Assembly: GCF_045999315.1 (NCBI RefSeq)
Contig: NZ_CP174607.1
Span: 3,286,001 to 3,350,000, forward strand
Origin: Peredibacter sp045999315
GTDB lineage: Bacteria > Bdellovibrionota > Bacteriovoracia > Bacteriovoracales > Bacteriovoracaceae
Length of the DNA: 64,000 nucleotides
Reading direction: 5' to 3'
The notes beneath the pieces were generated by a model. That model had not been told where the DNA came from and searched no databases. It worked only from the letters and a program-made list of their open reading frames with translations. Each line of letters begins with the position of its first letter. Position 1 is the first letter of the stretch. Position numbers and translations under genes: made by a program. Of this stretch, positions 18,601-26,491 are shown one piece after another.

Positions 18601-18865
18601 GGTGTCTCTTGCCATGGCGCTGGGGCTCGCGGAGATGACTCGTGGCCAGGCCGAAATTGATTCACTCTTTATTGATGAGGGCTTCGGAACTCTTGACCAG
18701 GAATCACTGGAAGATGTGCTGGATATGCTTCAACAAATTCAGACCCGAGGTCTGATGGTGGGAATCATTTCTCATATCAAGTCACTCACAAGTGCCATCC
18801 CGGTAAATCTCGTTTTAAGTAAAAAGCAGGATGGAACATCTACTGTGTCGCTTAAGATGAACTAA
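15647..18865 (+). CDS. sbcC: Exonuclease SbcCD, ATPase subunit SbcC
   Basis: Rad50-like SMC-family ATPase of 1072 residues. Walker A ITGETGSGKSSVLN lies near residue 32. Long coiled coils rich in Lys/Glu/Leu flank a zinc-hook CPVC at about residues 523-526, almost exactly central. The ABC signature TLSGGETFMVSLAMALG and Walker B SLFIDEGFGTLD lie near the C-terminus. It partners with the overlapping sbcD. Its last 4 bases overlap convergently with the CAP-domain lipoprotein gene. Confidence 0.97.
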   Translation: MRLIRLRVRNIASLKGEQEINFQEIQSHSSLFAITGETGSGKSSVLNSIGLALYGQIYKKNVTQLDVVTLGEKDGSIELIFQVKGKYYLADWRARVRKQNGEPYSTPQTPVRNLYTIEAPHFESAKHIATVNTTELLNLDFDQFCKCIILNQGEFAKFLTSSFTDRKEILEKLYPGEMLESMSRELKLEIDQLQKAKSDIEIEREALKGDGITGDNLKEQKESLESELKVLEATFKHIEELDYHFVSLSSNHDKHGENNRKIESIKKDMSELTKSYNLLLKAGQEVLERKDEAQKNLETRLPALQVLLTKEETYKNLEAQLKQLQTRADSHKNIIEKLTVDSKVIADKEIVLQEKLTNSQKEFMYALQELRHLRKELEEAFDLYSDKELKEEELKGIKLRLQEVEIQGKETKKEAETLSDKLKSFPADLKALEMQIETKKKDLQKDLEKKQRAEVALDSLKKALLEIDQEKEVGDRRIESLVGLIKKTELELVPIETTLKLQEVLSASLICVDHALISAKESCPVCEQFVPHKRLEELKANLTKTDLKEIENRARELNLLLLKSREEERILSEKKNTLTIQSEMRQKEMAEFTIEAIKVLPSLESLDQELATVKKQVWEFDNLQKELQKLEAELKKSREHYGALKLDLQKKEQVLSGTQEKLALIEGKTKVLVSEFNKDSIRDLKKDLRLLASYIETETQLEKCRQEKEHYSLQLKEKTTERGLLETEVARLQGETNELKAVLQKELQGKKAQDLIQELNAMAKKAQEEWVQQEQNQRKQELQLKEFQSRLYELDKLTKDYDLHFAQELHLVREKAQTMNITEGNLANLVGHLSHLGLTLESEKVLFIPISEGLKSEKDQYKHAVNECRMKFASVRARLEDWEKLQDKILLLNLKAKDIQEKLDRRGRLSEVLGKDELRTFVLSLVEENLIEQTNQELQKLCQGRYEILHQSRRMKLTPEFYIMDKFREGNLRKVSTLSGGETFMVSLAMALGLAEMTRGQAEIDSLFIDEGFGTLDQESLEDVLDMLQQIQTRGLMVGIISHIKSLTSAIPVNLVLSKKQDGTSTVSLKMN

Positions 18866-19362
18866 GGCACTTCCAAAAAAATCTGCACCCAAAATTCATT
18901 ACCAGTGGCATCTTTAGCGAGTCCAATTGCAGAGTGAGTAAATTTCGTACTCATGAGCCTCGCACGACTAGAATCACTCTTTACCCAAAGAGCAAAAAGT
19001 TCTTCAGGAGATCCTGGCCCTCGCGCCACCAATTCACTGCAGCTGACCCCTTGTCCCATGGCCGTTTTGATCCGTGTGCATCTTTCACTACTGCCTGAAG
19101 TTCCAAAAGGAGTGAGTCCTTGGGCCATATTTTCAGCATGCTTAGTGGCCTCTGCTTCTATCGCATCAGAATCTATAAAGGCGGGAAGTCCAAGCTGCGC
19201 CCGATTGAGGTTCACCAGGTCCATGTAATCGGCGCTCATTTTTCCAAGAGAAGTAAGACCACCCGTACTTATATCTAAATATGAATCAAGGGGATTGAAA
19301 TTATCAGCGGTGGGTGTTTTACAGGCGGCCAATAGGAACAAAGAAAGGATTAAAATTTTCAT
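18862..19362 (-). CDS. CAP-domain (SCP-like) lipoprotein
   Basis: 166 residues. The lipobox LLAAC near residue 14 marks a lipoprotein. The rest is a bacterial CAP domain: LVNLNRAQLGLPAF, AIEAEATKHAENMA, ELFALWVKSDSSRARLM (the GW..S..HR.nil position) and FTHSAIGLA..NEFWVQIF. The first canonical His of the CAP tetrad is recognisable (KHAENM). An internal Cys pair probably forms a disulfide. Function in bacteria is generally unknown. It is convergent with sbcC. Confidence 0.82.
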   Translation of the reverse strand: MKILILSLFLLAACKTPTADNFNPLDSYLDISTGGLTSLGKMSADYMDLVNLNRAQLGLPAFIDSDAIEAEATKHAENMAQGLTPFGTSGSSERCTRIKTAMGQGVSCSELVARGPGSPEELFALWVKSDSSRARLMSTKFTHSAIGLAKDATGNEFWVQIFLEVP

Positions 19363-19492
19363 CCGCTCATTTTGTCCTGGCAGCCAGGAGTGTCAAAGGA
19401 GTGAATTCCACCGGAATAATGTTCACAACCCGACCTTTCTCATCCTAGACTCAAAAGAGGCCCCCTCACTCAAGTACTCTCAAAGGACTGGT

Positions 19493-20728
19493 ATGAAAAA
19501 GTTGTCCCTCGTTCTTTCATTGGTAACTGGTACTGCTTTCGCTCATCTTCCGCTTCACCTTGATTTAGAGATGACCTCAGTAGAGTATGAATCACTCTTA
19601 CGGGCCCAAGCAGGAAATAAAAAGTTTCAGATTGATCGGGATGATCCGGCAATTACATCAACTATTAAGCTTGGCGCTCGCTTGAGTAAATGGATCGCTC
19701 TCGTTAATGAAAATCGCTCAGGAGAATCGGCCATTCGTTTAACTTCTCCGACCACTCGTCGCGGAATTCCGATCGATAAGCCGAATGTCTACTCTCCTTC
19801 AATTATTGCTAAGGAAGTGGCCCAGACTCTTGAGGCGATGCCGGGCCCTATGAGAGAAGTTATTGTTGGGAATGGTGATCTTCCGACGACGACCACATTG
19901 GATGACGAAACCTTCATCCTTCATGCCCGCAAACTTGACCGCAATTACCAAAGTGCTGCTCGTTATAAATCAGTAGACGCTTATCGAAGTGAATATAAAC
20001 GAGCGGCCGCTCAAGATGTGCGTGGTTATTATTATCTCACGCAAAATAAGATTGGTGCTGAAGAGCTAAAAGATGTGGCCCAGATTCCTACCGACAAACT
20101 TCCAGAGATTAGAGATGCTCTTTATAAAATCTGTCGCAATACTCCGGGTACGTCTCAAAGAAGTTGCGAGAAGGCCCTCGAACGCGCTTTTAAAAATAAT
20201 ACTCTCTCTGAATACTACTCAAACTACTTCGCCAAAGCTCAGAAGAACTGGGACAACTTCTTCCTGATTCCTTCAGGCGGTCGCAGATCAGATATCAAGT
20301 GGTATGGAACATATGCGGTGGTGCCTTTTAACACACCAGAGATTCCAAAATTCATTCCTTATCTTCGAAACAATATAGAGGACGAATTCCGTTGGGCCGA
20401 TTGGTCCCTTAAAATGGAATTCGGATCATTCCGTAATGGGCCTCGCCTTAAATTTGAACCAGGGGTTGTTCCGCATGTAAATGGTCTTGGTGGCAATGAA
20501 ATCGTGATGGATTCTAACCAGCCGATTGAAGAATACGAGTCTCAGTGGACCATTCGCCATGAGTTCGGTCATGTGCTGGGTCTGCCGGATTGTTATCACG
20601 AGTTTTATGACGAGGGCCTTCAAGCTTACGTGAATTACCAATTGGATATCACTGATCTTATGTGCTCACGGGCCGGTAATATGAAAGAACGTATCTACGA
20701 AGAAATTAAGAAGGCCTACGATCGTTAG
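19493..20728 (+). CDS. Secreted zinc metalloprotease, metzincin-like HExxHxxGxxD
   Basis: 411 residues. The signal peptide MKKLSLVLSLVTGTAFA is followed by a proregion-like segment with a Cys pair. The zinc site is HEFGHVLGLPDC near residue 365: HExxHxxGxxD, with Asp instead of His as the third ligand, as in snapalysin-like and some other metzincin relatives. The Met-turn candidate is DLMCS about 40 residues later. ATG 19493 is chosen over a longer in-frame reading from 19295 because it begins the signal peptide and follows AAAGGA. The 3' end overlaps the convergent LspA-like gene by 23 bases. It may digest prey or envelope protein (inference). Confidence 0.78.
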   Translation: MKKLSLVLSLVTGTAFAHLPLHLDLEMTSVEYESLLRAQAGNKKFQIDRDDPAITSTIKLGARLSKWIALVNENRSGESAIRLTSPTTRRGIPIDKPNVYSPSIIAKEVAQTLEAMPGPMREVIVGNGDLPTTTTLDDETFILHARKLDRNYQSAARYKSVDAYRSEYKRAAAQDVRGYYYLTQNKIGAEELKDVAQIPTDKLPEIRDALYKICRNTPGTSQRSCEKALERAFKNNTLSEYYSNYFAKAQKNWDNFFLIPSGGRRSDIKWYGTYAVVPFNTPEIPKFIPYLRNNIEDEFRWADWSLKMEFGSFRNGPRLKFEPGVVPHVNGLGGNEIVMDSNQPIEEYESQWTIRHEFGHVLGLPDCYHEFYDEGLQAYVNYQLDITDLMCSRAGNMKERIYEEIKKAYDR

Positions 20729-21623
20729 ATTCTGTGTCCCTTGTCACTCGGTGGTTTAACTCTGTAAGAGGCTTCTCAAGCTCTTTAAAGGGGTCCTTAT
20801 CTCGTAGCTTAAACCCGTAGTTCTTTCCGTTTAAGGTGTCCTGCAGGTAACGTCTAATCCCCAGAATCGGTCCCGCCACTCTGCTTGAAAGGATTTTTCC
20901 GATGATGACGGCCCCAAGACAAAGAACCATCTGCAGAGAAAAAGAAGTGATGAGATACATTGAAAGAAAAGCAGTCATTTCCCTCTCAGAAAAGACACCT
21001 GACGCTGACAAGGTATATTTCAAAAAGGTGAGACCGAAGACCAAAGGGATAGAGGTCACAAAAAACACCAAGGCCACAAGGGCAAGACAAAACTTGTATT
21101 GAAAGGAAGGCATGATCCATTGAAACTTTCGTCGGTCCCCTTCCGGAACATGCCGGTTAAGCTCACCAGAAATAGCTGTCGCGATAAGAATATATGCCAC
21201 CCATTGGACGAGATCGGCCAGGTTGAAGGCAGGAGTGGTAAACCAGTTTGTCTTAAGATAAAAAAGATCTACAACATACCCATAAAGGACTCTGTCCGTT
21301 ACGTTCCCCATGATCCCACCAAAGAGAAGGGCCACACCAAACTGCATTCTCTTAGAATGAAAATGAACAAGATTCAGAAGCATAGGGTAACTAGAGACAA
21401 TGGCCAGTCCGATGGTGGACAGAAAGACAGAGCGGAAGATCTCGGGAATGTCCTTGAAGCTTCCGAGTATGACACCATGATTTTCATGATAAGCAATATG
21501 AAAGGGTCCCCATTGGAGCTCGGGTTGATTTCCCACGATCCAGGACTTTGTCACATAGTCTAGCCCCCAGAACAGTAGAAAAGGAACATAGGCCAGGAAC
21601 GCTCTTTTATGGGAAGTAAGCAT
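20706..21623 (-). CDS. Lipoprotein signal peptidase II (LspA)-like protein with extra C-terminal membrane domain
   Basis: 305 residues against about 160 for LspA. The first ~155 residues carry the aspartyl peptidase motifs LDYVTKSWI, AYHENHGVILGSF, GGIMGNVTDRVLYGYVVDLF and AFNLADLVQWV; the two catalytic Asp residues appear intact (VVDLF, NLADL). Two further membrane helices follow (CLALVALVFFVTSIPLVF and SLQMVLCLGAVIIG), then a cytoplasmic HAMP-like stretch ending at the C-terminus. The start is ambiguous: ATG 21623 fits the LspA N-terminus, while ATG 21662 has AGG at a good distance but overlaps the previous gene by 56 bases. It is last in an operon after the C39-like protease and an unknown protein. 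Confidence 0.72.
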   Translation of the reverse strand: MLTSHKRAFLAYVPFLLFWGLDYVTKSWIVGNQPELQWGPFHIAYHENHGVILGSFKDIPEIFRSVFLSTIGLAIVSSYPMLLNLVHFHSKRMQFGVALLFGGIMGNVTDRVLYGYVVDLFYLKTNWFTTPAFNLADLVQWVAYILIATAISGELNRHVPEGDRRKFQWIMPSFQYKFCLALVALVFFVTSIPLVFGLTFLKYTLSASGVFSEREMTAFLSMYLITSFSLQMVLCLGAVIIGKILSSRVAGPILGIRRYLQDTLNGKNYGFKLRDKDPFKELEKPLTELNHRVTRDTESNDRRPS

Positions 21624-22338
21624 TAAAGCGTACCAAAAGTTTTTCTCGGATCTCCGGATCATTGTTTACCTGAAGGCTCTCAGTGATGAATTCCTCTGCT
21701 TCGGCCTTCGAAGTCCCGCTGTTTTTTAACATGATCATTGCAGTTGTAATATTAAGTGAATCCGGGGAGAAGTTACCTTCTGAATCCAGAATGACGTTTC
21801 TCACCATTTCGCTGCCAAAGAAGCTCTTTTTTTCTTCACTTCCCAGATTCATGTTATTAACAAGATTGATAAGCTGACCACGAAGAAAACTTTCTTCAGG
21901 TGGAAGTTTCTTGATGACCTGTTCAATCAGCGCAAAGTTCTCAGAAGGATTTTTATTAATCTCTTCAAGTGAACGACTTAACAGAGTTCCGTATTCCTCT
22001 GAACCATCGAAGACAAGACCAATGCTTATCCAAGTGGCCAGATCATCTTTATTTGCACTCCCTTCAAACAGTTCACTTGTTTTCTTGTACAGCTCATCAA
22101 CGTCAGAGTTAAGTCTTAAATTCAGGAGATAATTTTTTGGATCAACGGAAGAAGCGGAGGCAACTGTCCGGGAAGTTTCTCCCGATTTCTCTCTCCGGTG
22201 AGGAACCTTTGCATGACTCTCCTGCTCTTTTTCATCCATCATGGCCACTTCTTCATGGGTCTCACCTTTGAAAAAGTATCCTGCGAGAATAGTTCCTGTT
22301 ACTAGTAAAACGATTAATGGCCATTTCCCTTTCAGCAT
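21607..22338 (-). CDS. Hypothetical membrane-anchored periplasmic protein
   Basis: 243 residues. One N-terminal hydrophobic helix (WPLIVLLVTGTILAGYFF) acts as anchor or uncleaved signal. A polar low-complexity linker to about residue 65 precedes a helical domain rich in Leu/Glu/Ser with no recognised motif. It starts 13 bases after the C39-like protease stop and overlaps the LspA-like start, so the three are cotranscribed. No family recognised. Confidence 0.65.
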   Translation of the reverse strand: MLKGKWPLIVLLVTGTILAGYFFKGETHEEVAMMDEKEQESHAKVPHRREKSGETSRTVASASSVDPKNYLLNLRLNSDVDELYKKTSELFEGSANKDDLATWISIGLVFDGSEEYGTLLSRSLEEINKNPSENFALIEQVIKKLPPEESFLRGQLINLVNNMNLGSEEKKSFFGSEMVRNVILDSEGNFSPDSLNITTAMIMLKNSGTSKAEAEEFITESLQVNNDPEIREKLLVRFNAYFP

Positions 22339-22351
22339 AGTTCCCTTGTAG

Positions 22352-23800
22352 TTACTTTTTCAGGTATTGAGTTGTTGAATAGTTAAAGCCTCTGAATGTA
22401 CCGAGGTTCACGTGGCGGTATCTCATGGTGTCGAGGACCGGTCCAACATTTGCTCCTTTCGCCATACTTATCTTTTTTGGAGCAGGAACAAGATTGTCTT
22501 TCATGTAGCCCGCCTCCCCGTTCACATAAGAGATCATACTTCCGTTTCTCATGAAACCAGGGACATTAACTCCAGAAGTGATTTTTACGTTATAAATTCT
22601 TCCCCATGGATCGTAAATTTTAACATAACCATCTTCAATACCATTCACGCTCAAGGCATGGCCCCCGCTTAAAGACTGGTAAGGCGTTTTATCATCACAT
22701 TTAAACGTGGCCTCATAAACATCACGTGTCGCAGTCTGCTCAACAAGTTTGGCCGTATAGTCGCACTTCTGACGGTAGGTCACCGCTGACAATGTTGTCA
22801 CATGCTTGCCCTTAGTGAGTTTGGAAATCAGATTATTGAGAGTGACTTCTTCTTTAAACATCTTAAAGAAGTCCCTGCGTACTTCCGCCAGATAGAGGGC
22901 CTTATTAAGATTACGTATCGACGGATCAATACGGGAGAACGCTGTTCGCATACCTGTCTCAGGTACAGAACCACCTTTCTTCCAATTCGTGTTCATATAA
23001 TTCCCGAGATTATGAATCACGTCACCAAACTTCGCCGTGCGCTCATACATAGAAAGGGCACCAAGCTCTTTTGAAGAAAGAGATAAGGCATTTTTCTTCC
23101 AGAGGAATGAGTCCTCATAGATTTCATTTTCTTCATCGATGATGGATCCCAAGAAGGACATTGTAGTTGCAACCGGCCCGCACCAGCCCGGATCACGAGT
23201 GATAGATGGGTCTTTAGTAACGTTTGAAATGTATTTGGCTAGCTCAGGCGATGATTGACTTAAGAGAGGCGTAGAAGGATTCACACAAAATTTAGTTTTG
23301 GCGTAGTTACAGTCAGGAGATTGCTTCTTCCCTTGTGCATAGGTCTTATACTCGGCCTCTGAATAACACTTGGTAGGGTACAAAGCGATTGCACTTGTTG
23401 CGGGTGAAACGACCTCAATGTATTTGGTGTTTGTTTTGAAGCTCGTGCTGGTCGTGTTTTTGCTCTCAAGAACAGAAATGATACTCATAGGCCCGGCCTG
23501 GCCAATACCATGCACATTCATTGAGTAACCACAATTTGGCACTCGGACATAGTATTGGTGTGCAAAGGATCTGCATCGGGCAACACTGTCCGCGGCCAGA
23601 GGTGCAGAAGATTCCGCTATTTTTACAAAGCTCTTATTCTCAGACACGCTATAGATGGTACATTTTTTGTTTTCATAATATTTTTGTGGTGCTTTCACAT
23701 AAACGGGCCGATCCGAAGTGGAAGTGAAGTTCTGAAACAAAACGAAGAGGGCCGGCACAGAGAGCGTTAAAGTGCTAACGACCAAAGTTCTTCTTTTCAT
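22352..23800 (-). CDS. Secreted C39-like (papain-fold) cysteine peptidase
   Basis: 482 residues with an N-terminal signal or anchor helix (VVSTLTLSVPALFVLF). A Cys-containing N-terminal domain precedes the catalytic region. The nucleophile is in DPGWCGPVATTMSFLG (about residue 210), the His in GGHALSVNGIEDGYVKIY (about residue 395), and DPWGR supplies the Asn/Asp-position residue: the order of peptidase C39-like proteins. There is no ABC transporter or bacteriocin leader substrate nearby, so an independent secreted hydrolase is more likely than a bacteriocin processor. ATG 23800 follows AGG; an in-frame TTG at 23806 is rejected. It is first in a three-gene operon. Confidence 0.68.
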   Translation of the reverse strand: MKRRTLVVSTLTLSVPALFVLFQNFTSTSDRPVYVKAPQKYYENKKCTIYSVSENKSFVKIAESSAPLAADSVARCRSFAHQYYVRVPNCGYSMNVHGIGQAGPMSIISVLESKNTTSTSFKTNTKYIEVVSPATSAIALYPTKCYSEAEYKTYAQGKKQSPDCNYAKTKFCVNPSTPLLSQSSPELAKYISNVTKDPSITRDPGWCGPVATTMSFLGSIIDEENEIYEDSFLWKKNALSLSSKELGALSMYERTAKFGDVIHNLGNYMNTNWKKGGSVPETGMRTAFSRIDPSIRNLNKALYLAEVRRDFFKMFKEEVTLNNLISKLTKGKHVTTLSAVTYRQKCDYTAKLVEQTATRDVYEATFKCDDKTPYQSLSGGHALSVNGIEDGYVKIYDPWGRIYNVKITSGVNVPGFMRNGSMISYVNGEAGYMKDNLVPAPKKISMAKGANVGPVLDTMRYRHVNLGTFRGFNYSTTQYLKK

Positions 23801-23847
23801 GTACAACCTGACCTTGATAAGTTTGTCTGCTTATCGGTATTTTATCC

Positions 23848-23863
23848 GATGATCATAATCATC
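23848..23863. repeat. Inverted repeat upstream of the C39-like peptidase gene
   Basis: GATGAT-CATA-ATCATC, perfect 6-base arms, about 50 bases upstream of the start codon. It may be a regulatory operator; no regulator is identified. The rest of the 212-base gap to 24012 shows nothing else recognised. Confidence 0.3.
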
Positions 23864-24012
23864 TCTGGCAAGATCAGAAGAAAATGCTTTATTGCGTTCT
23901 TAGACAGGGTGACATCAAGAAAAGGTGCCAAAAAATCAAGTCAAATGTCCCAATTAATGAGTAAATTTGATTACTTGCAAACAAGCGACACTTAGTACAG
24001 TTGAAAATTTCA

Positions 24013-25086
24013 TTAGTGCTGAGAAATAGGAAATTCCACCACAAACGTCGTTCTAGGTGCTTTTTCACAAAGAGTAATCGTGCCCTTGTGTGAGTCGATT
24101 ATATTGCGACTGATACTAAGACCCAGACCAGTGCCTTCACCCAATGGCTTCGTGGTAAAAAAAGGCTCCATAATCTTTGCCCTGATCTCCTCCGGAATGG
24201 CCGGCCCTGAATCAGAAATGACAATCTTCACTTTCTTATCATCATGAGTGGCAACGAGATCAATCTCTTTAAGCTCACAGTTTCTTACGGCGTAGTAGGC
24301 GTTATTTAAGAGATTAATCAGGACCTGTGAGATTTCTACTGGACGACATTCGATAACAAGATTTTGGACCGACTTATTAAGTTTTACACCTGAGATACGG
24401 AACTTCTCTAAGCACAGGGCCAGGGAGTCTTGGACGATAAGTTCCAGTTCGTATTTTTCAAAATGAATTTCTTCAGAGCGACGAGAAAGCTTTCTAAGAC
24501 TCGTCACGACTCCATTAATCCTCGAAACCGTATCGTTGATCTTCTTTAAGAACATCCCCACCATTTTTTTGTCAGGAGGAGAATCATTCAATGACTCTTC
24601 AATCGCCACTGCATTCAAGTGGATAATGGCCAATGGGTTATTAATCTCGTGAGCAATTCCTGCGGCCATTTCCCCAAGCGCAATCATCTTCGAGTTATAG
24701 ACCATCGTATGCTGAGCATTTTTAATTTCAGTGATATCTAGAATCTGAGAGATAAAAAACTTAGGTTTTCCTTCGTCGTTTCTAATCAAAGAAACACTCA
24801 AAAGGGCCCACATGGTCTTTCCATTTTTATGGAAGTAACGTTTTTCGATTCGGTAGTTCGGAATTTTTCCATCGACTAACTGATGAAGAAAACCCAGATC
24901 ACGTCCAAGATCTTCTTCGTGAGTGATGGTCTGAAAATCTATATTGAGAAGTTCCTGTTCATCATAGCCCCAAAGTTCAATCAGGGACTCATTCACTTTT
25001 AGAAACTTCCCATCGAGGCTGACCAGGGCCATCCCGATGGGAGCAAATTCAAAGGCGTTTTCGAACAAATCGAGATCGACTGTCAC
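24013..25086 (-). CDS. PAS-domain sensor histidine kinase
   Basis: Soluble kinase, 357 residues, without membrane segments. A PAS domain spans about residues 8-125 (APIGMALVSLDGKFLKVN, GYDEQELL, RYFHKNGKTMWALLSV). The H-box GEMAAGIAHEINNPLAII follows, then N-box NLLNNAYYAV, G1 ISDSGPAIP and G2 TTKPLGEGTGLGLSIS of the HATPase. The GTG start at 25086 lies 2 bases after asnS, so it is cotranscribed with a tRNA synthetase. There is no response regulator next to it. It belongs to the same AHEINNPL kinase type as the two kinases at 31425 and 34548. Confidence 0.88.
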   Translation of the reverse strand: MTVDLDLFENAFEFAPIGMALVSLDGKFLKVNESLIELWGYDEQELLNIDFQTITHEEDLGRDLGFLHQLVDGKIPNYRIEKRYFHKNGKTMWALLSVSLIRNDEGKPKFFISQILDITEIKNAQHTMVYNSKMIALGEMAAGIAHEINNPLAIIHLNAVAIEESLNDSPPDKKMVGMFLKKINDTVSRINGVVTSLRKLSRRSEEIHFEKYELELIVQDSLALCLEKFRISGVKLNKSVQNLVIECRPVEISQVLINLLNNAYYAVRNCELKEIDLVATHDDKKVKIVISDSGPAIPEEIRAKIMEPFFTTKPLGEGTGLGLSISRNIIDSHKGTITLCEKAPRTTFVVEFPISQH

Positions 25087-25088
25087 GA

Positions 25089-26483
25089 TTAGAATTCAGC
25101 GTTCTTTGGTGATCTTGGGAATGGAATTACATCACGGATATTCGTCATACCAGAGATGTACATAACCGCACGCTCAAATCCTAGACCGAAACCCGAATGT
25201 GGAACAGAACCATACTTACGAAGATCCAGGTACCACCAGTAGTTGGTTGGATCCATCTTAAGATCACTCATACGCTTAGTCAGGCGCTCATAGCTGTCTT
25301 CACGCTGAGAACCACCAATAAGCTCACCCACGCCTGGAACGAGAACGTCCATAGCACGCACGGTTTTTCCATCTTCGTTGAGTTTCATATAGAAAGACTT
25401 AATCTCTTTCGGATAGTCAGTCACGATCGTTGGACGCTTGAAGTATTGTTCAGCGAGGAAACGCTCGTGCTCAGTTTGAAGATCAGTTCCCCAAGAAACT
25501 GGGTAGTCAAATTTATGAGTTTTACTTGCTTCCTGAAGGATCTCAACTGCTTTCGTATAAGTCACCATTTCAAACGGTGAATTCTTCACGTGCTCAAGAG
25601 TTTTTAGATTCTCAGGAGAATAACGGCTGGCCAGGAACTCTAGCTCATCACCACACTTCTCAATCGCGCGCTTAATAAGGTGCTTAACATAACCAGTGGC
25701 AAGCTGGGCGTTGTCCTCTAGAGTGAAAAACGCGGCCTCTGGTTCAACCATCCAGAACTCAGACAAGTGGCGGGCCGTGTTTGAGTTTTCAGAACGGAAT
25801 GTAGGTCCAAATGTATAAACGCGTCCTAGACCACCAACTGCAAATGTCTCAGCTTCAAGCTGACCAGATACAGACAAGAAAGTCTCGCGACCGAAGTAAT
25901 CTTGCTTGAAATCAATGGCACCTTTCTCTCCACGAGGAAGTTTATCCAGGTTGAGAGTTGAGATGCGGAACATTTCCCCTGCACCTTCAGCATCAGATGC
26001 TGTGATGATGGGAGTATGAAGGTAAGCAAAGCTCTCATTTGAGAAGAACTCGTGCGTCGCTTGAGCAAGCTCATGACGAAGACGGAACACTGCCGAGAAA
26101 GTGTTTGTTCGAGAACGAAGGTGGGCGATCTCTCTTAGGTACTCAAGAGAGGTCTCTTTCTTCTGAAGAGGATAGTCTTCACCGTTTAGGCAGTAGATGT
26201 GAACGCGCTTTGCTTGCATTTCTACAGGCTGTTTCCCTTGAGAAGCAACAATGAGACCTTCCACTTCAACTGAAGAACCGATCGTAAGCTTCACCACTTC
26301 TTCATAATTACCAAGAGTGCCATCTACGATGATCTGAAGATCTTTCTGAGTTGTCCCATCATTCACAACCATGAAAGAGAACTTTTTCGACTGACGAAGT
26401 GATTTAATCCAACCACGGACGATCACAGTCTGATCTACAGGCTTAGTTTCATATACTTTTTTAATTAAAAGATACTGAGACAT
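25089..26483 (-). CDS. asnS: Asparaginyl-tRNA synthetase
   Basis: Class IIb aminoacyl-tRNA synthetase charging tRNA-Asn, 464 residues. An N-terminal OB fold (VIVRGWIKSLRQSKKFSFM) is followed by motif 2 FRSENSNTARHLSEFWMVE and motif 3 GFGLGFERAVMYISG. The HLSEFWMVE sequence favours AsnRS over AspRS. The ATG at 26483 has AGGAG 5 bases upstream; the GTG at 26489 is too close to that site. It starts 8 bases after the PfkB kinase gene. Confidence 0.96.
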   Translation of the reverse strand: MSQYLLIKKVYETKPVDQTVIVRGWIKSLRQSKKFSFMVVNDGTTQKDLQIIVDGTLGNYEEVVKLTIGSSVEVEGLIVASQGKQPVEMQAKRVHIYCLNGEDYPLQKKETSLEYLREIAHLRSRTNTFSAVFRLRHELAQATHEFFSNESFAYLHTPIITASDAEGAGEMFRISTLNLDKLPRGEKGAIDFKQDYFGRETFLSVSGQLEAETFAVGGLGRVYTFGPTFRSENSNTARHLSEFWMVEPEAAFFTLEDNAQLATGYVKHLIKRAIEKCGDELEFLASRYSPENLKTLEHVKNSPFEMVTYTKAVEILQEASKTHKFDYPVSWGTDLQTEHERFLAEQYFKRPTIVTDYPKEIKSFYMKLNEDGKTVRAMDVLVPGVGELIGGSQREDSYERLTKRMSDLKMDPTNYWWYLDLRKYGSVPHSGFGLGFERAVMYISGMTNIRDVIPFPRSPKNAEF

Positions 26484-26491
26484 GAACACTC

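Noticed and set aside
19295..19492. 66-residue N-terminal extension of the metzincin-like protease
   Set aside because: It would bury a clear signal peptide, overlaps the divergent lipoprotein gene and lacks a ribosome-binding site, whereas ATG 19493 has one.
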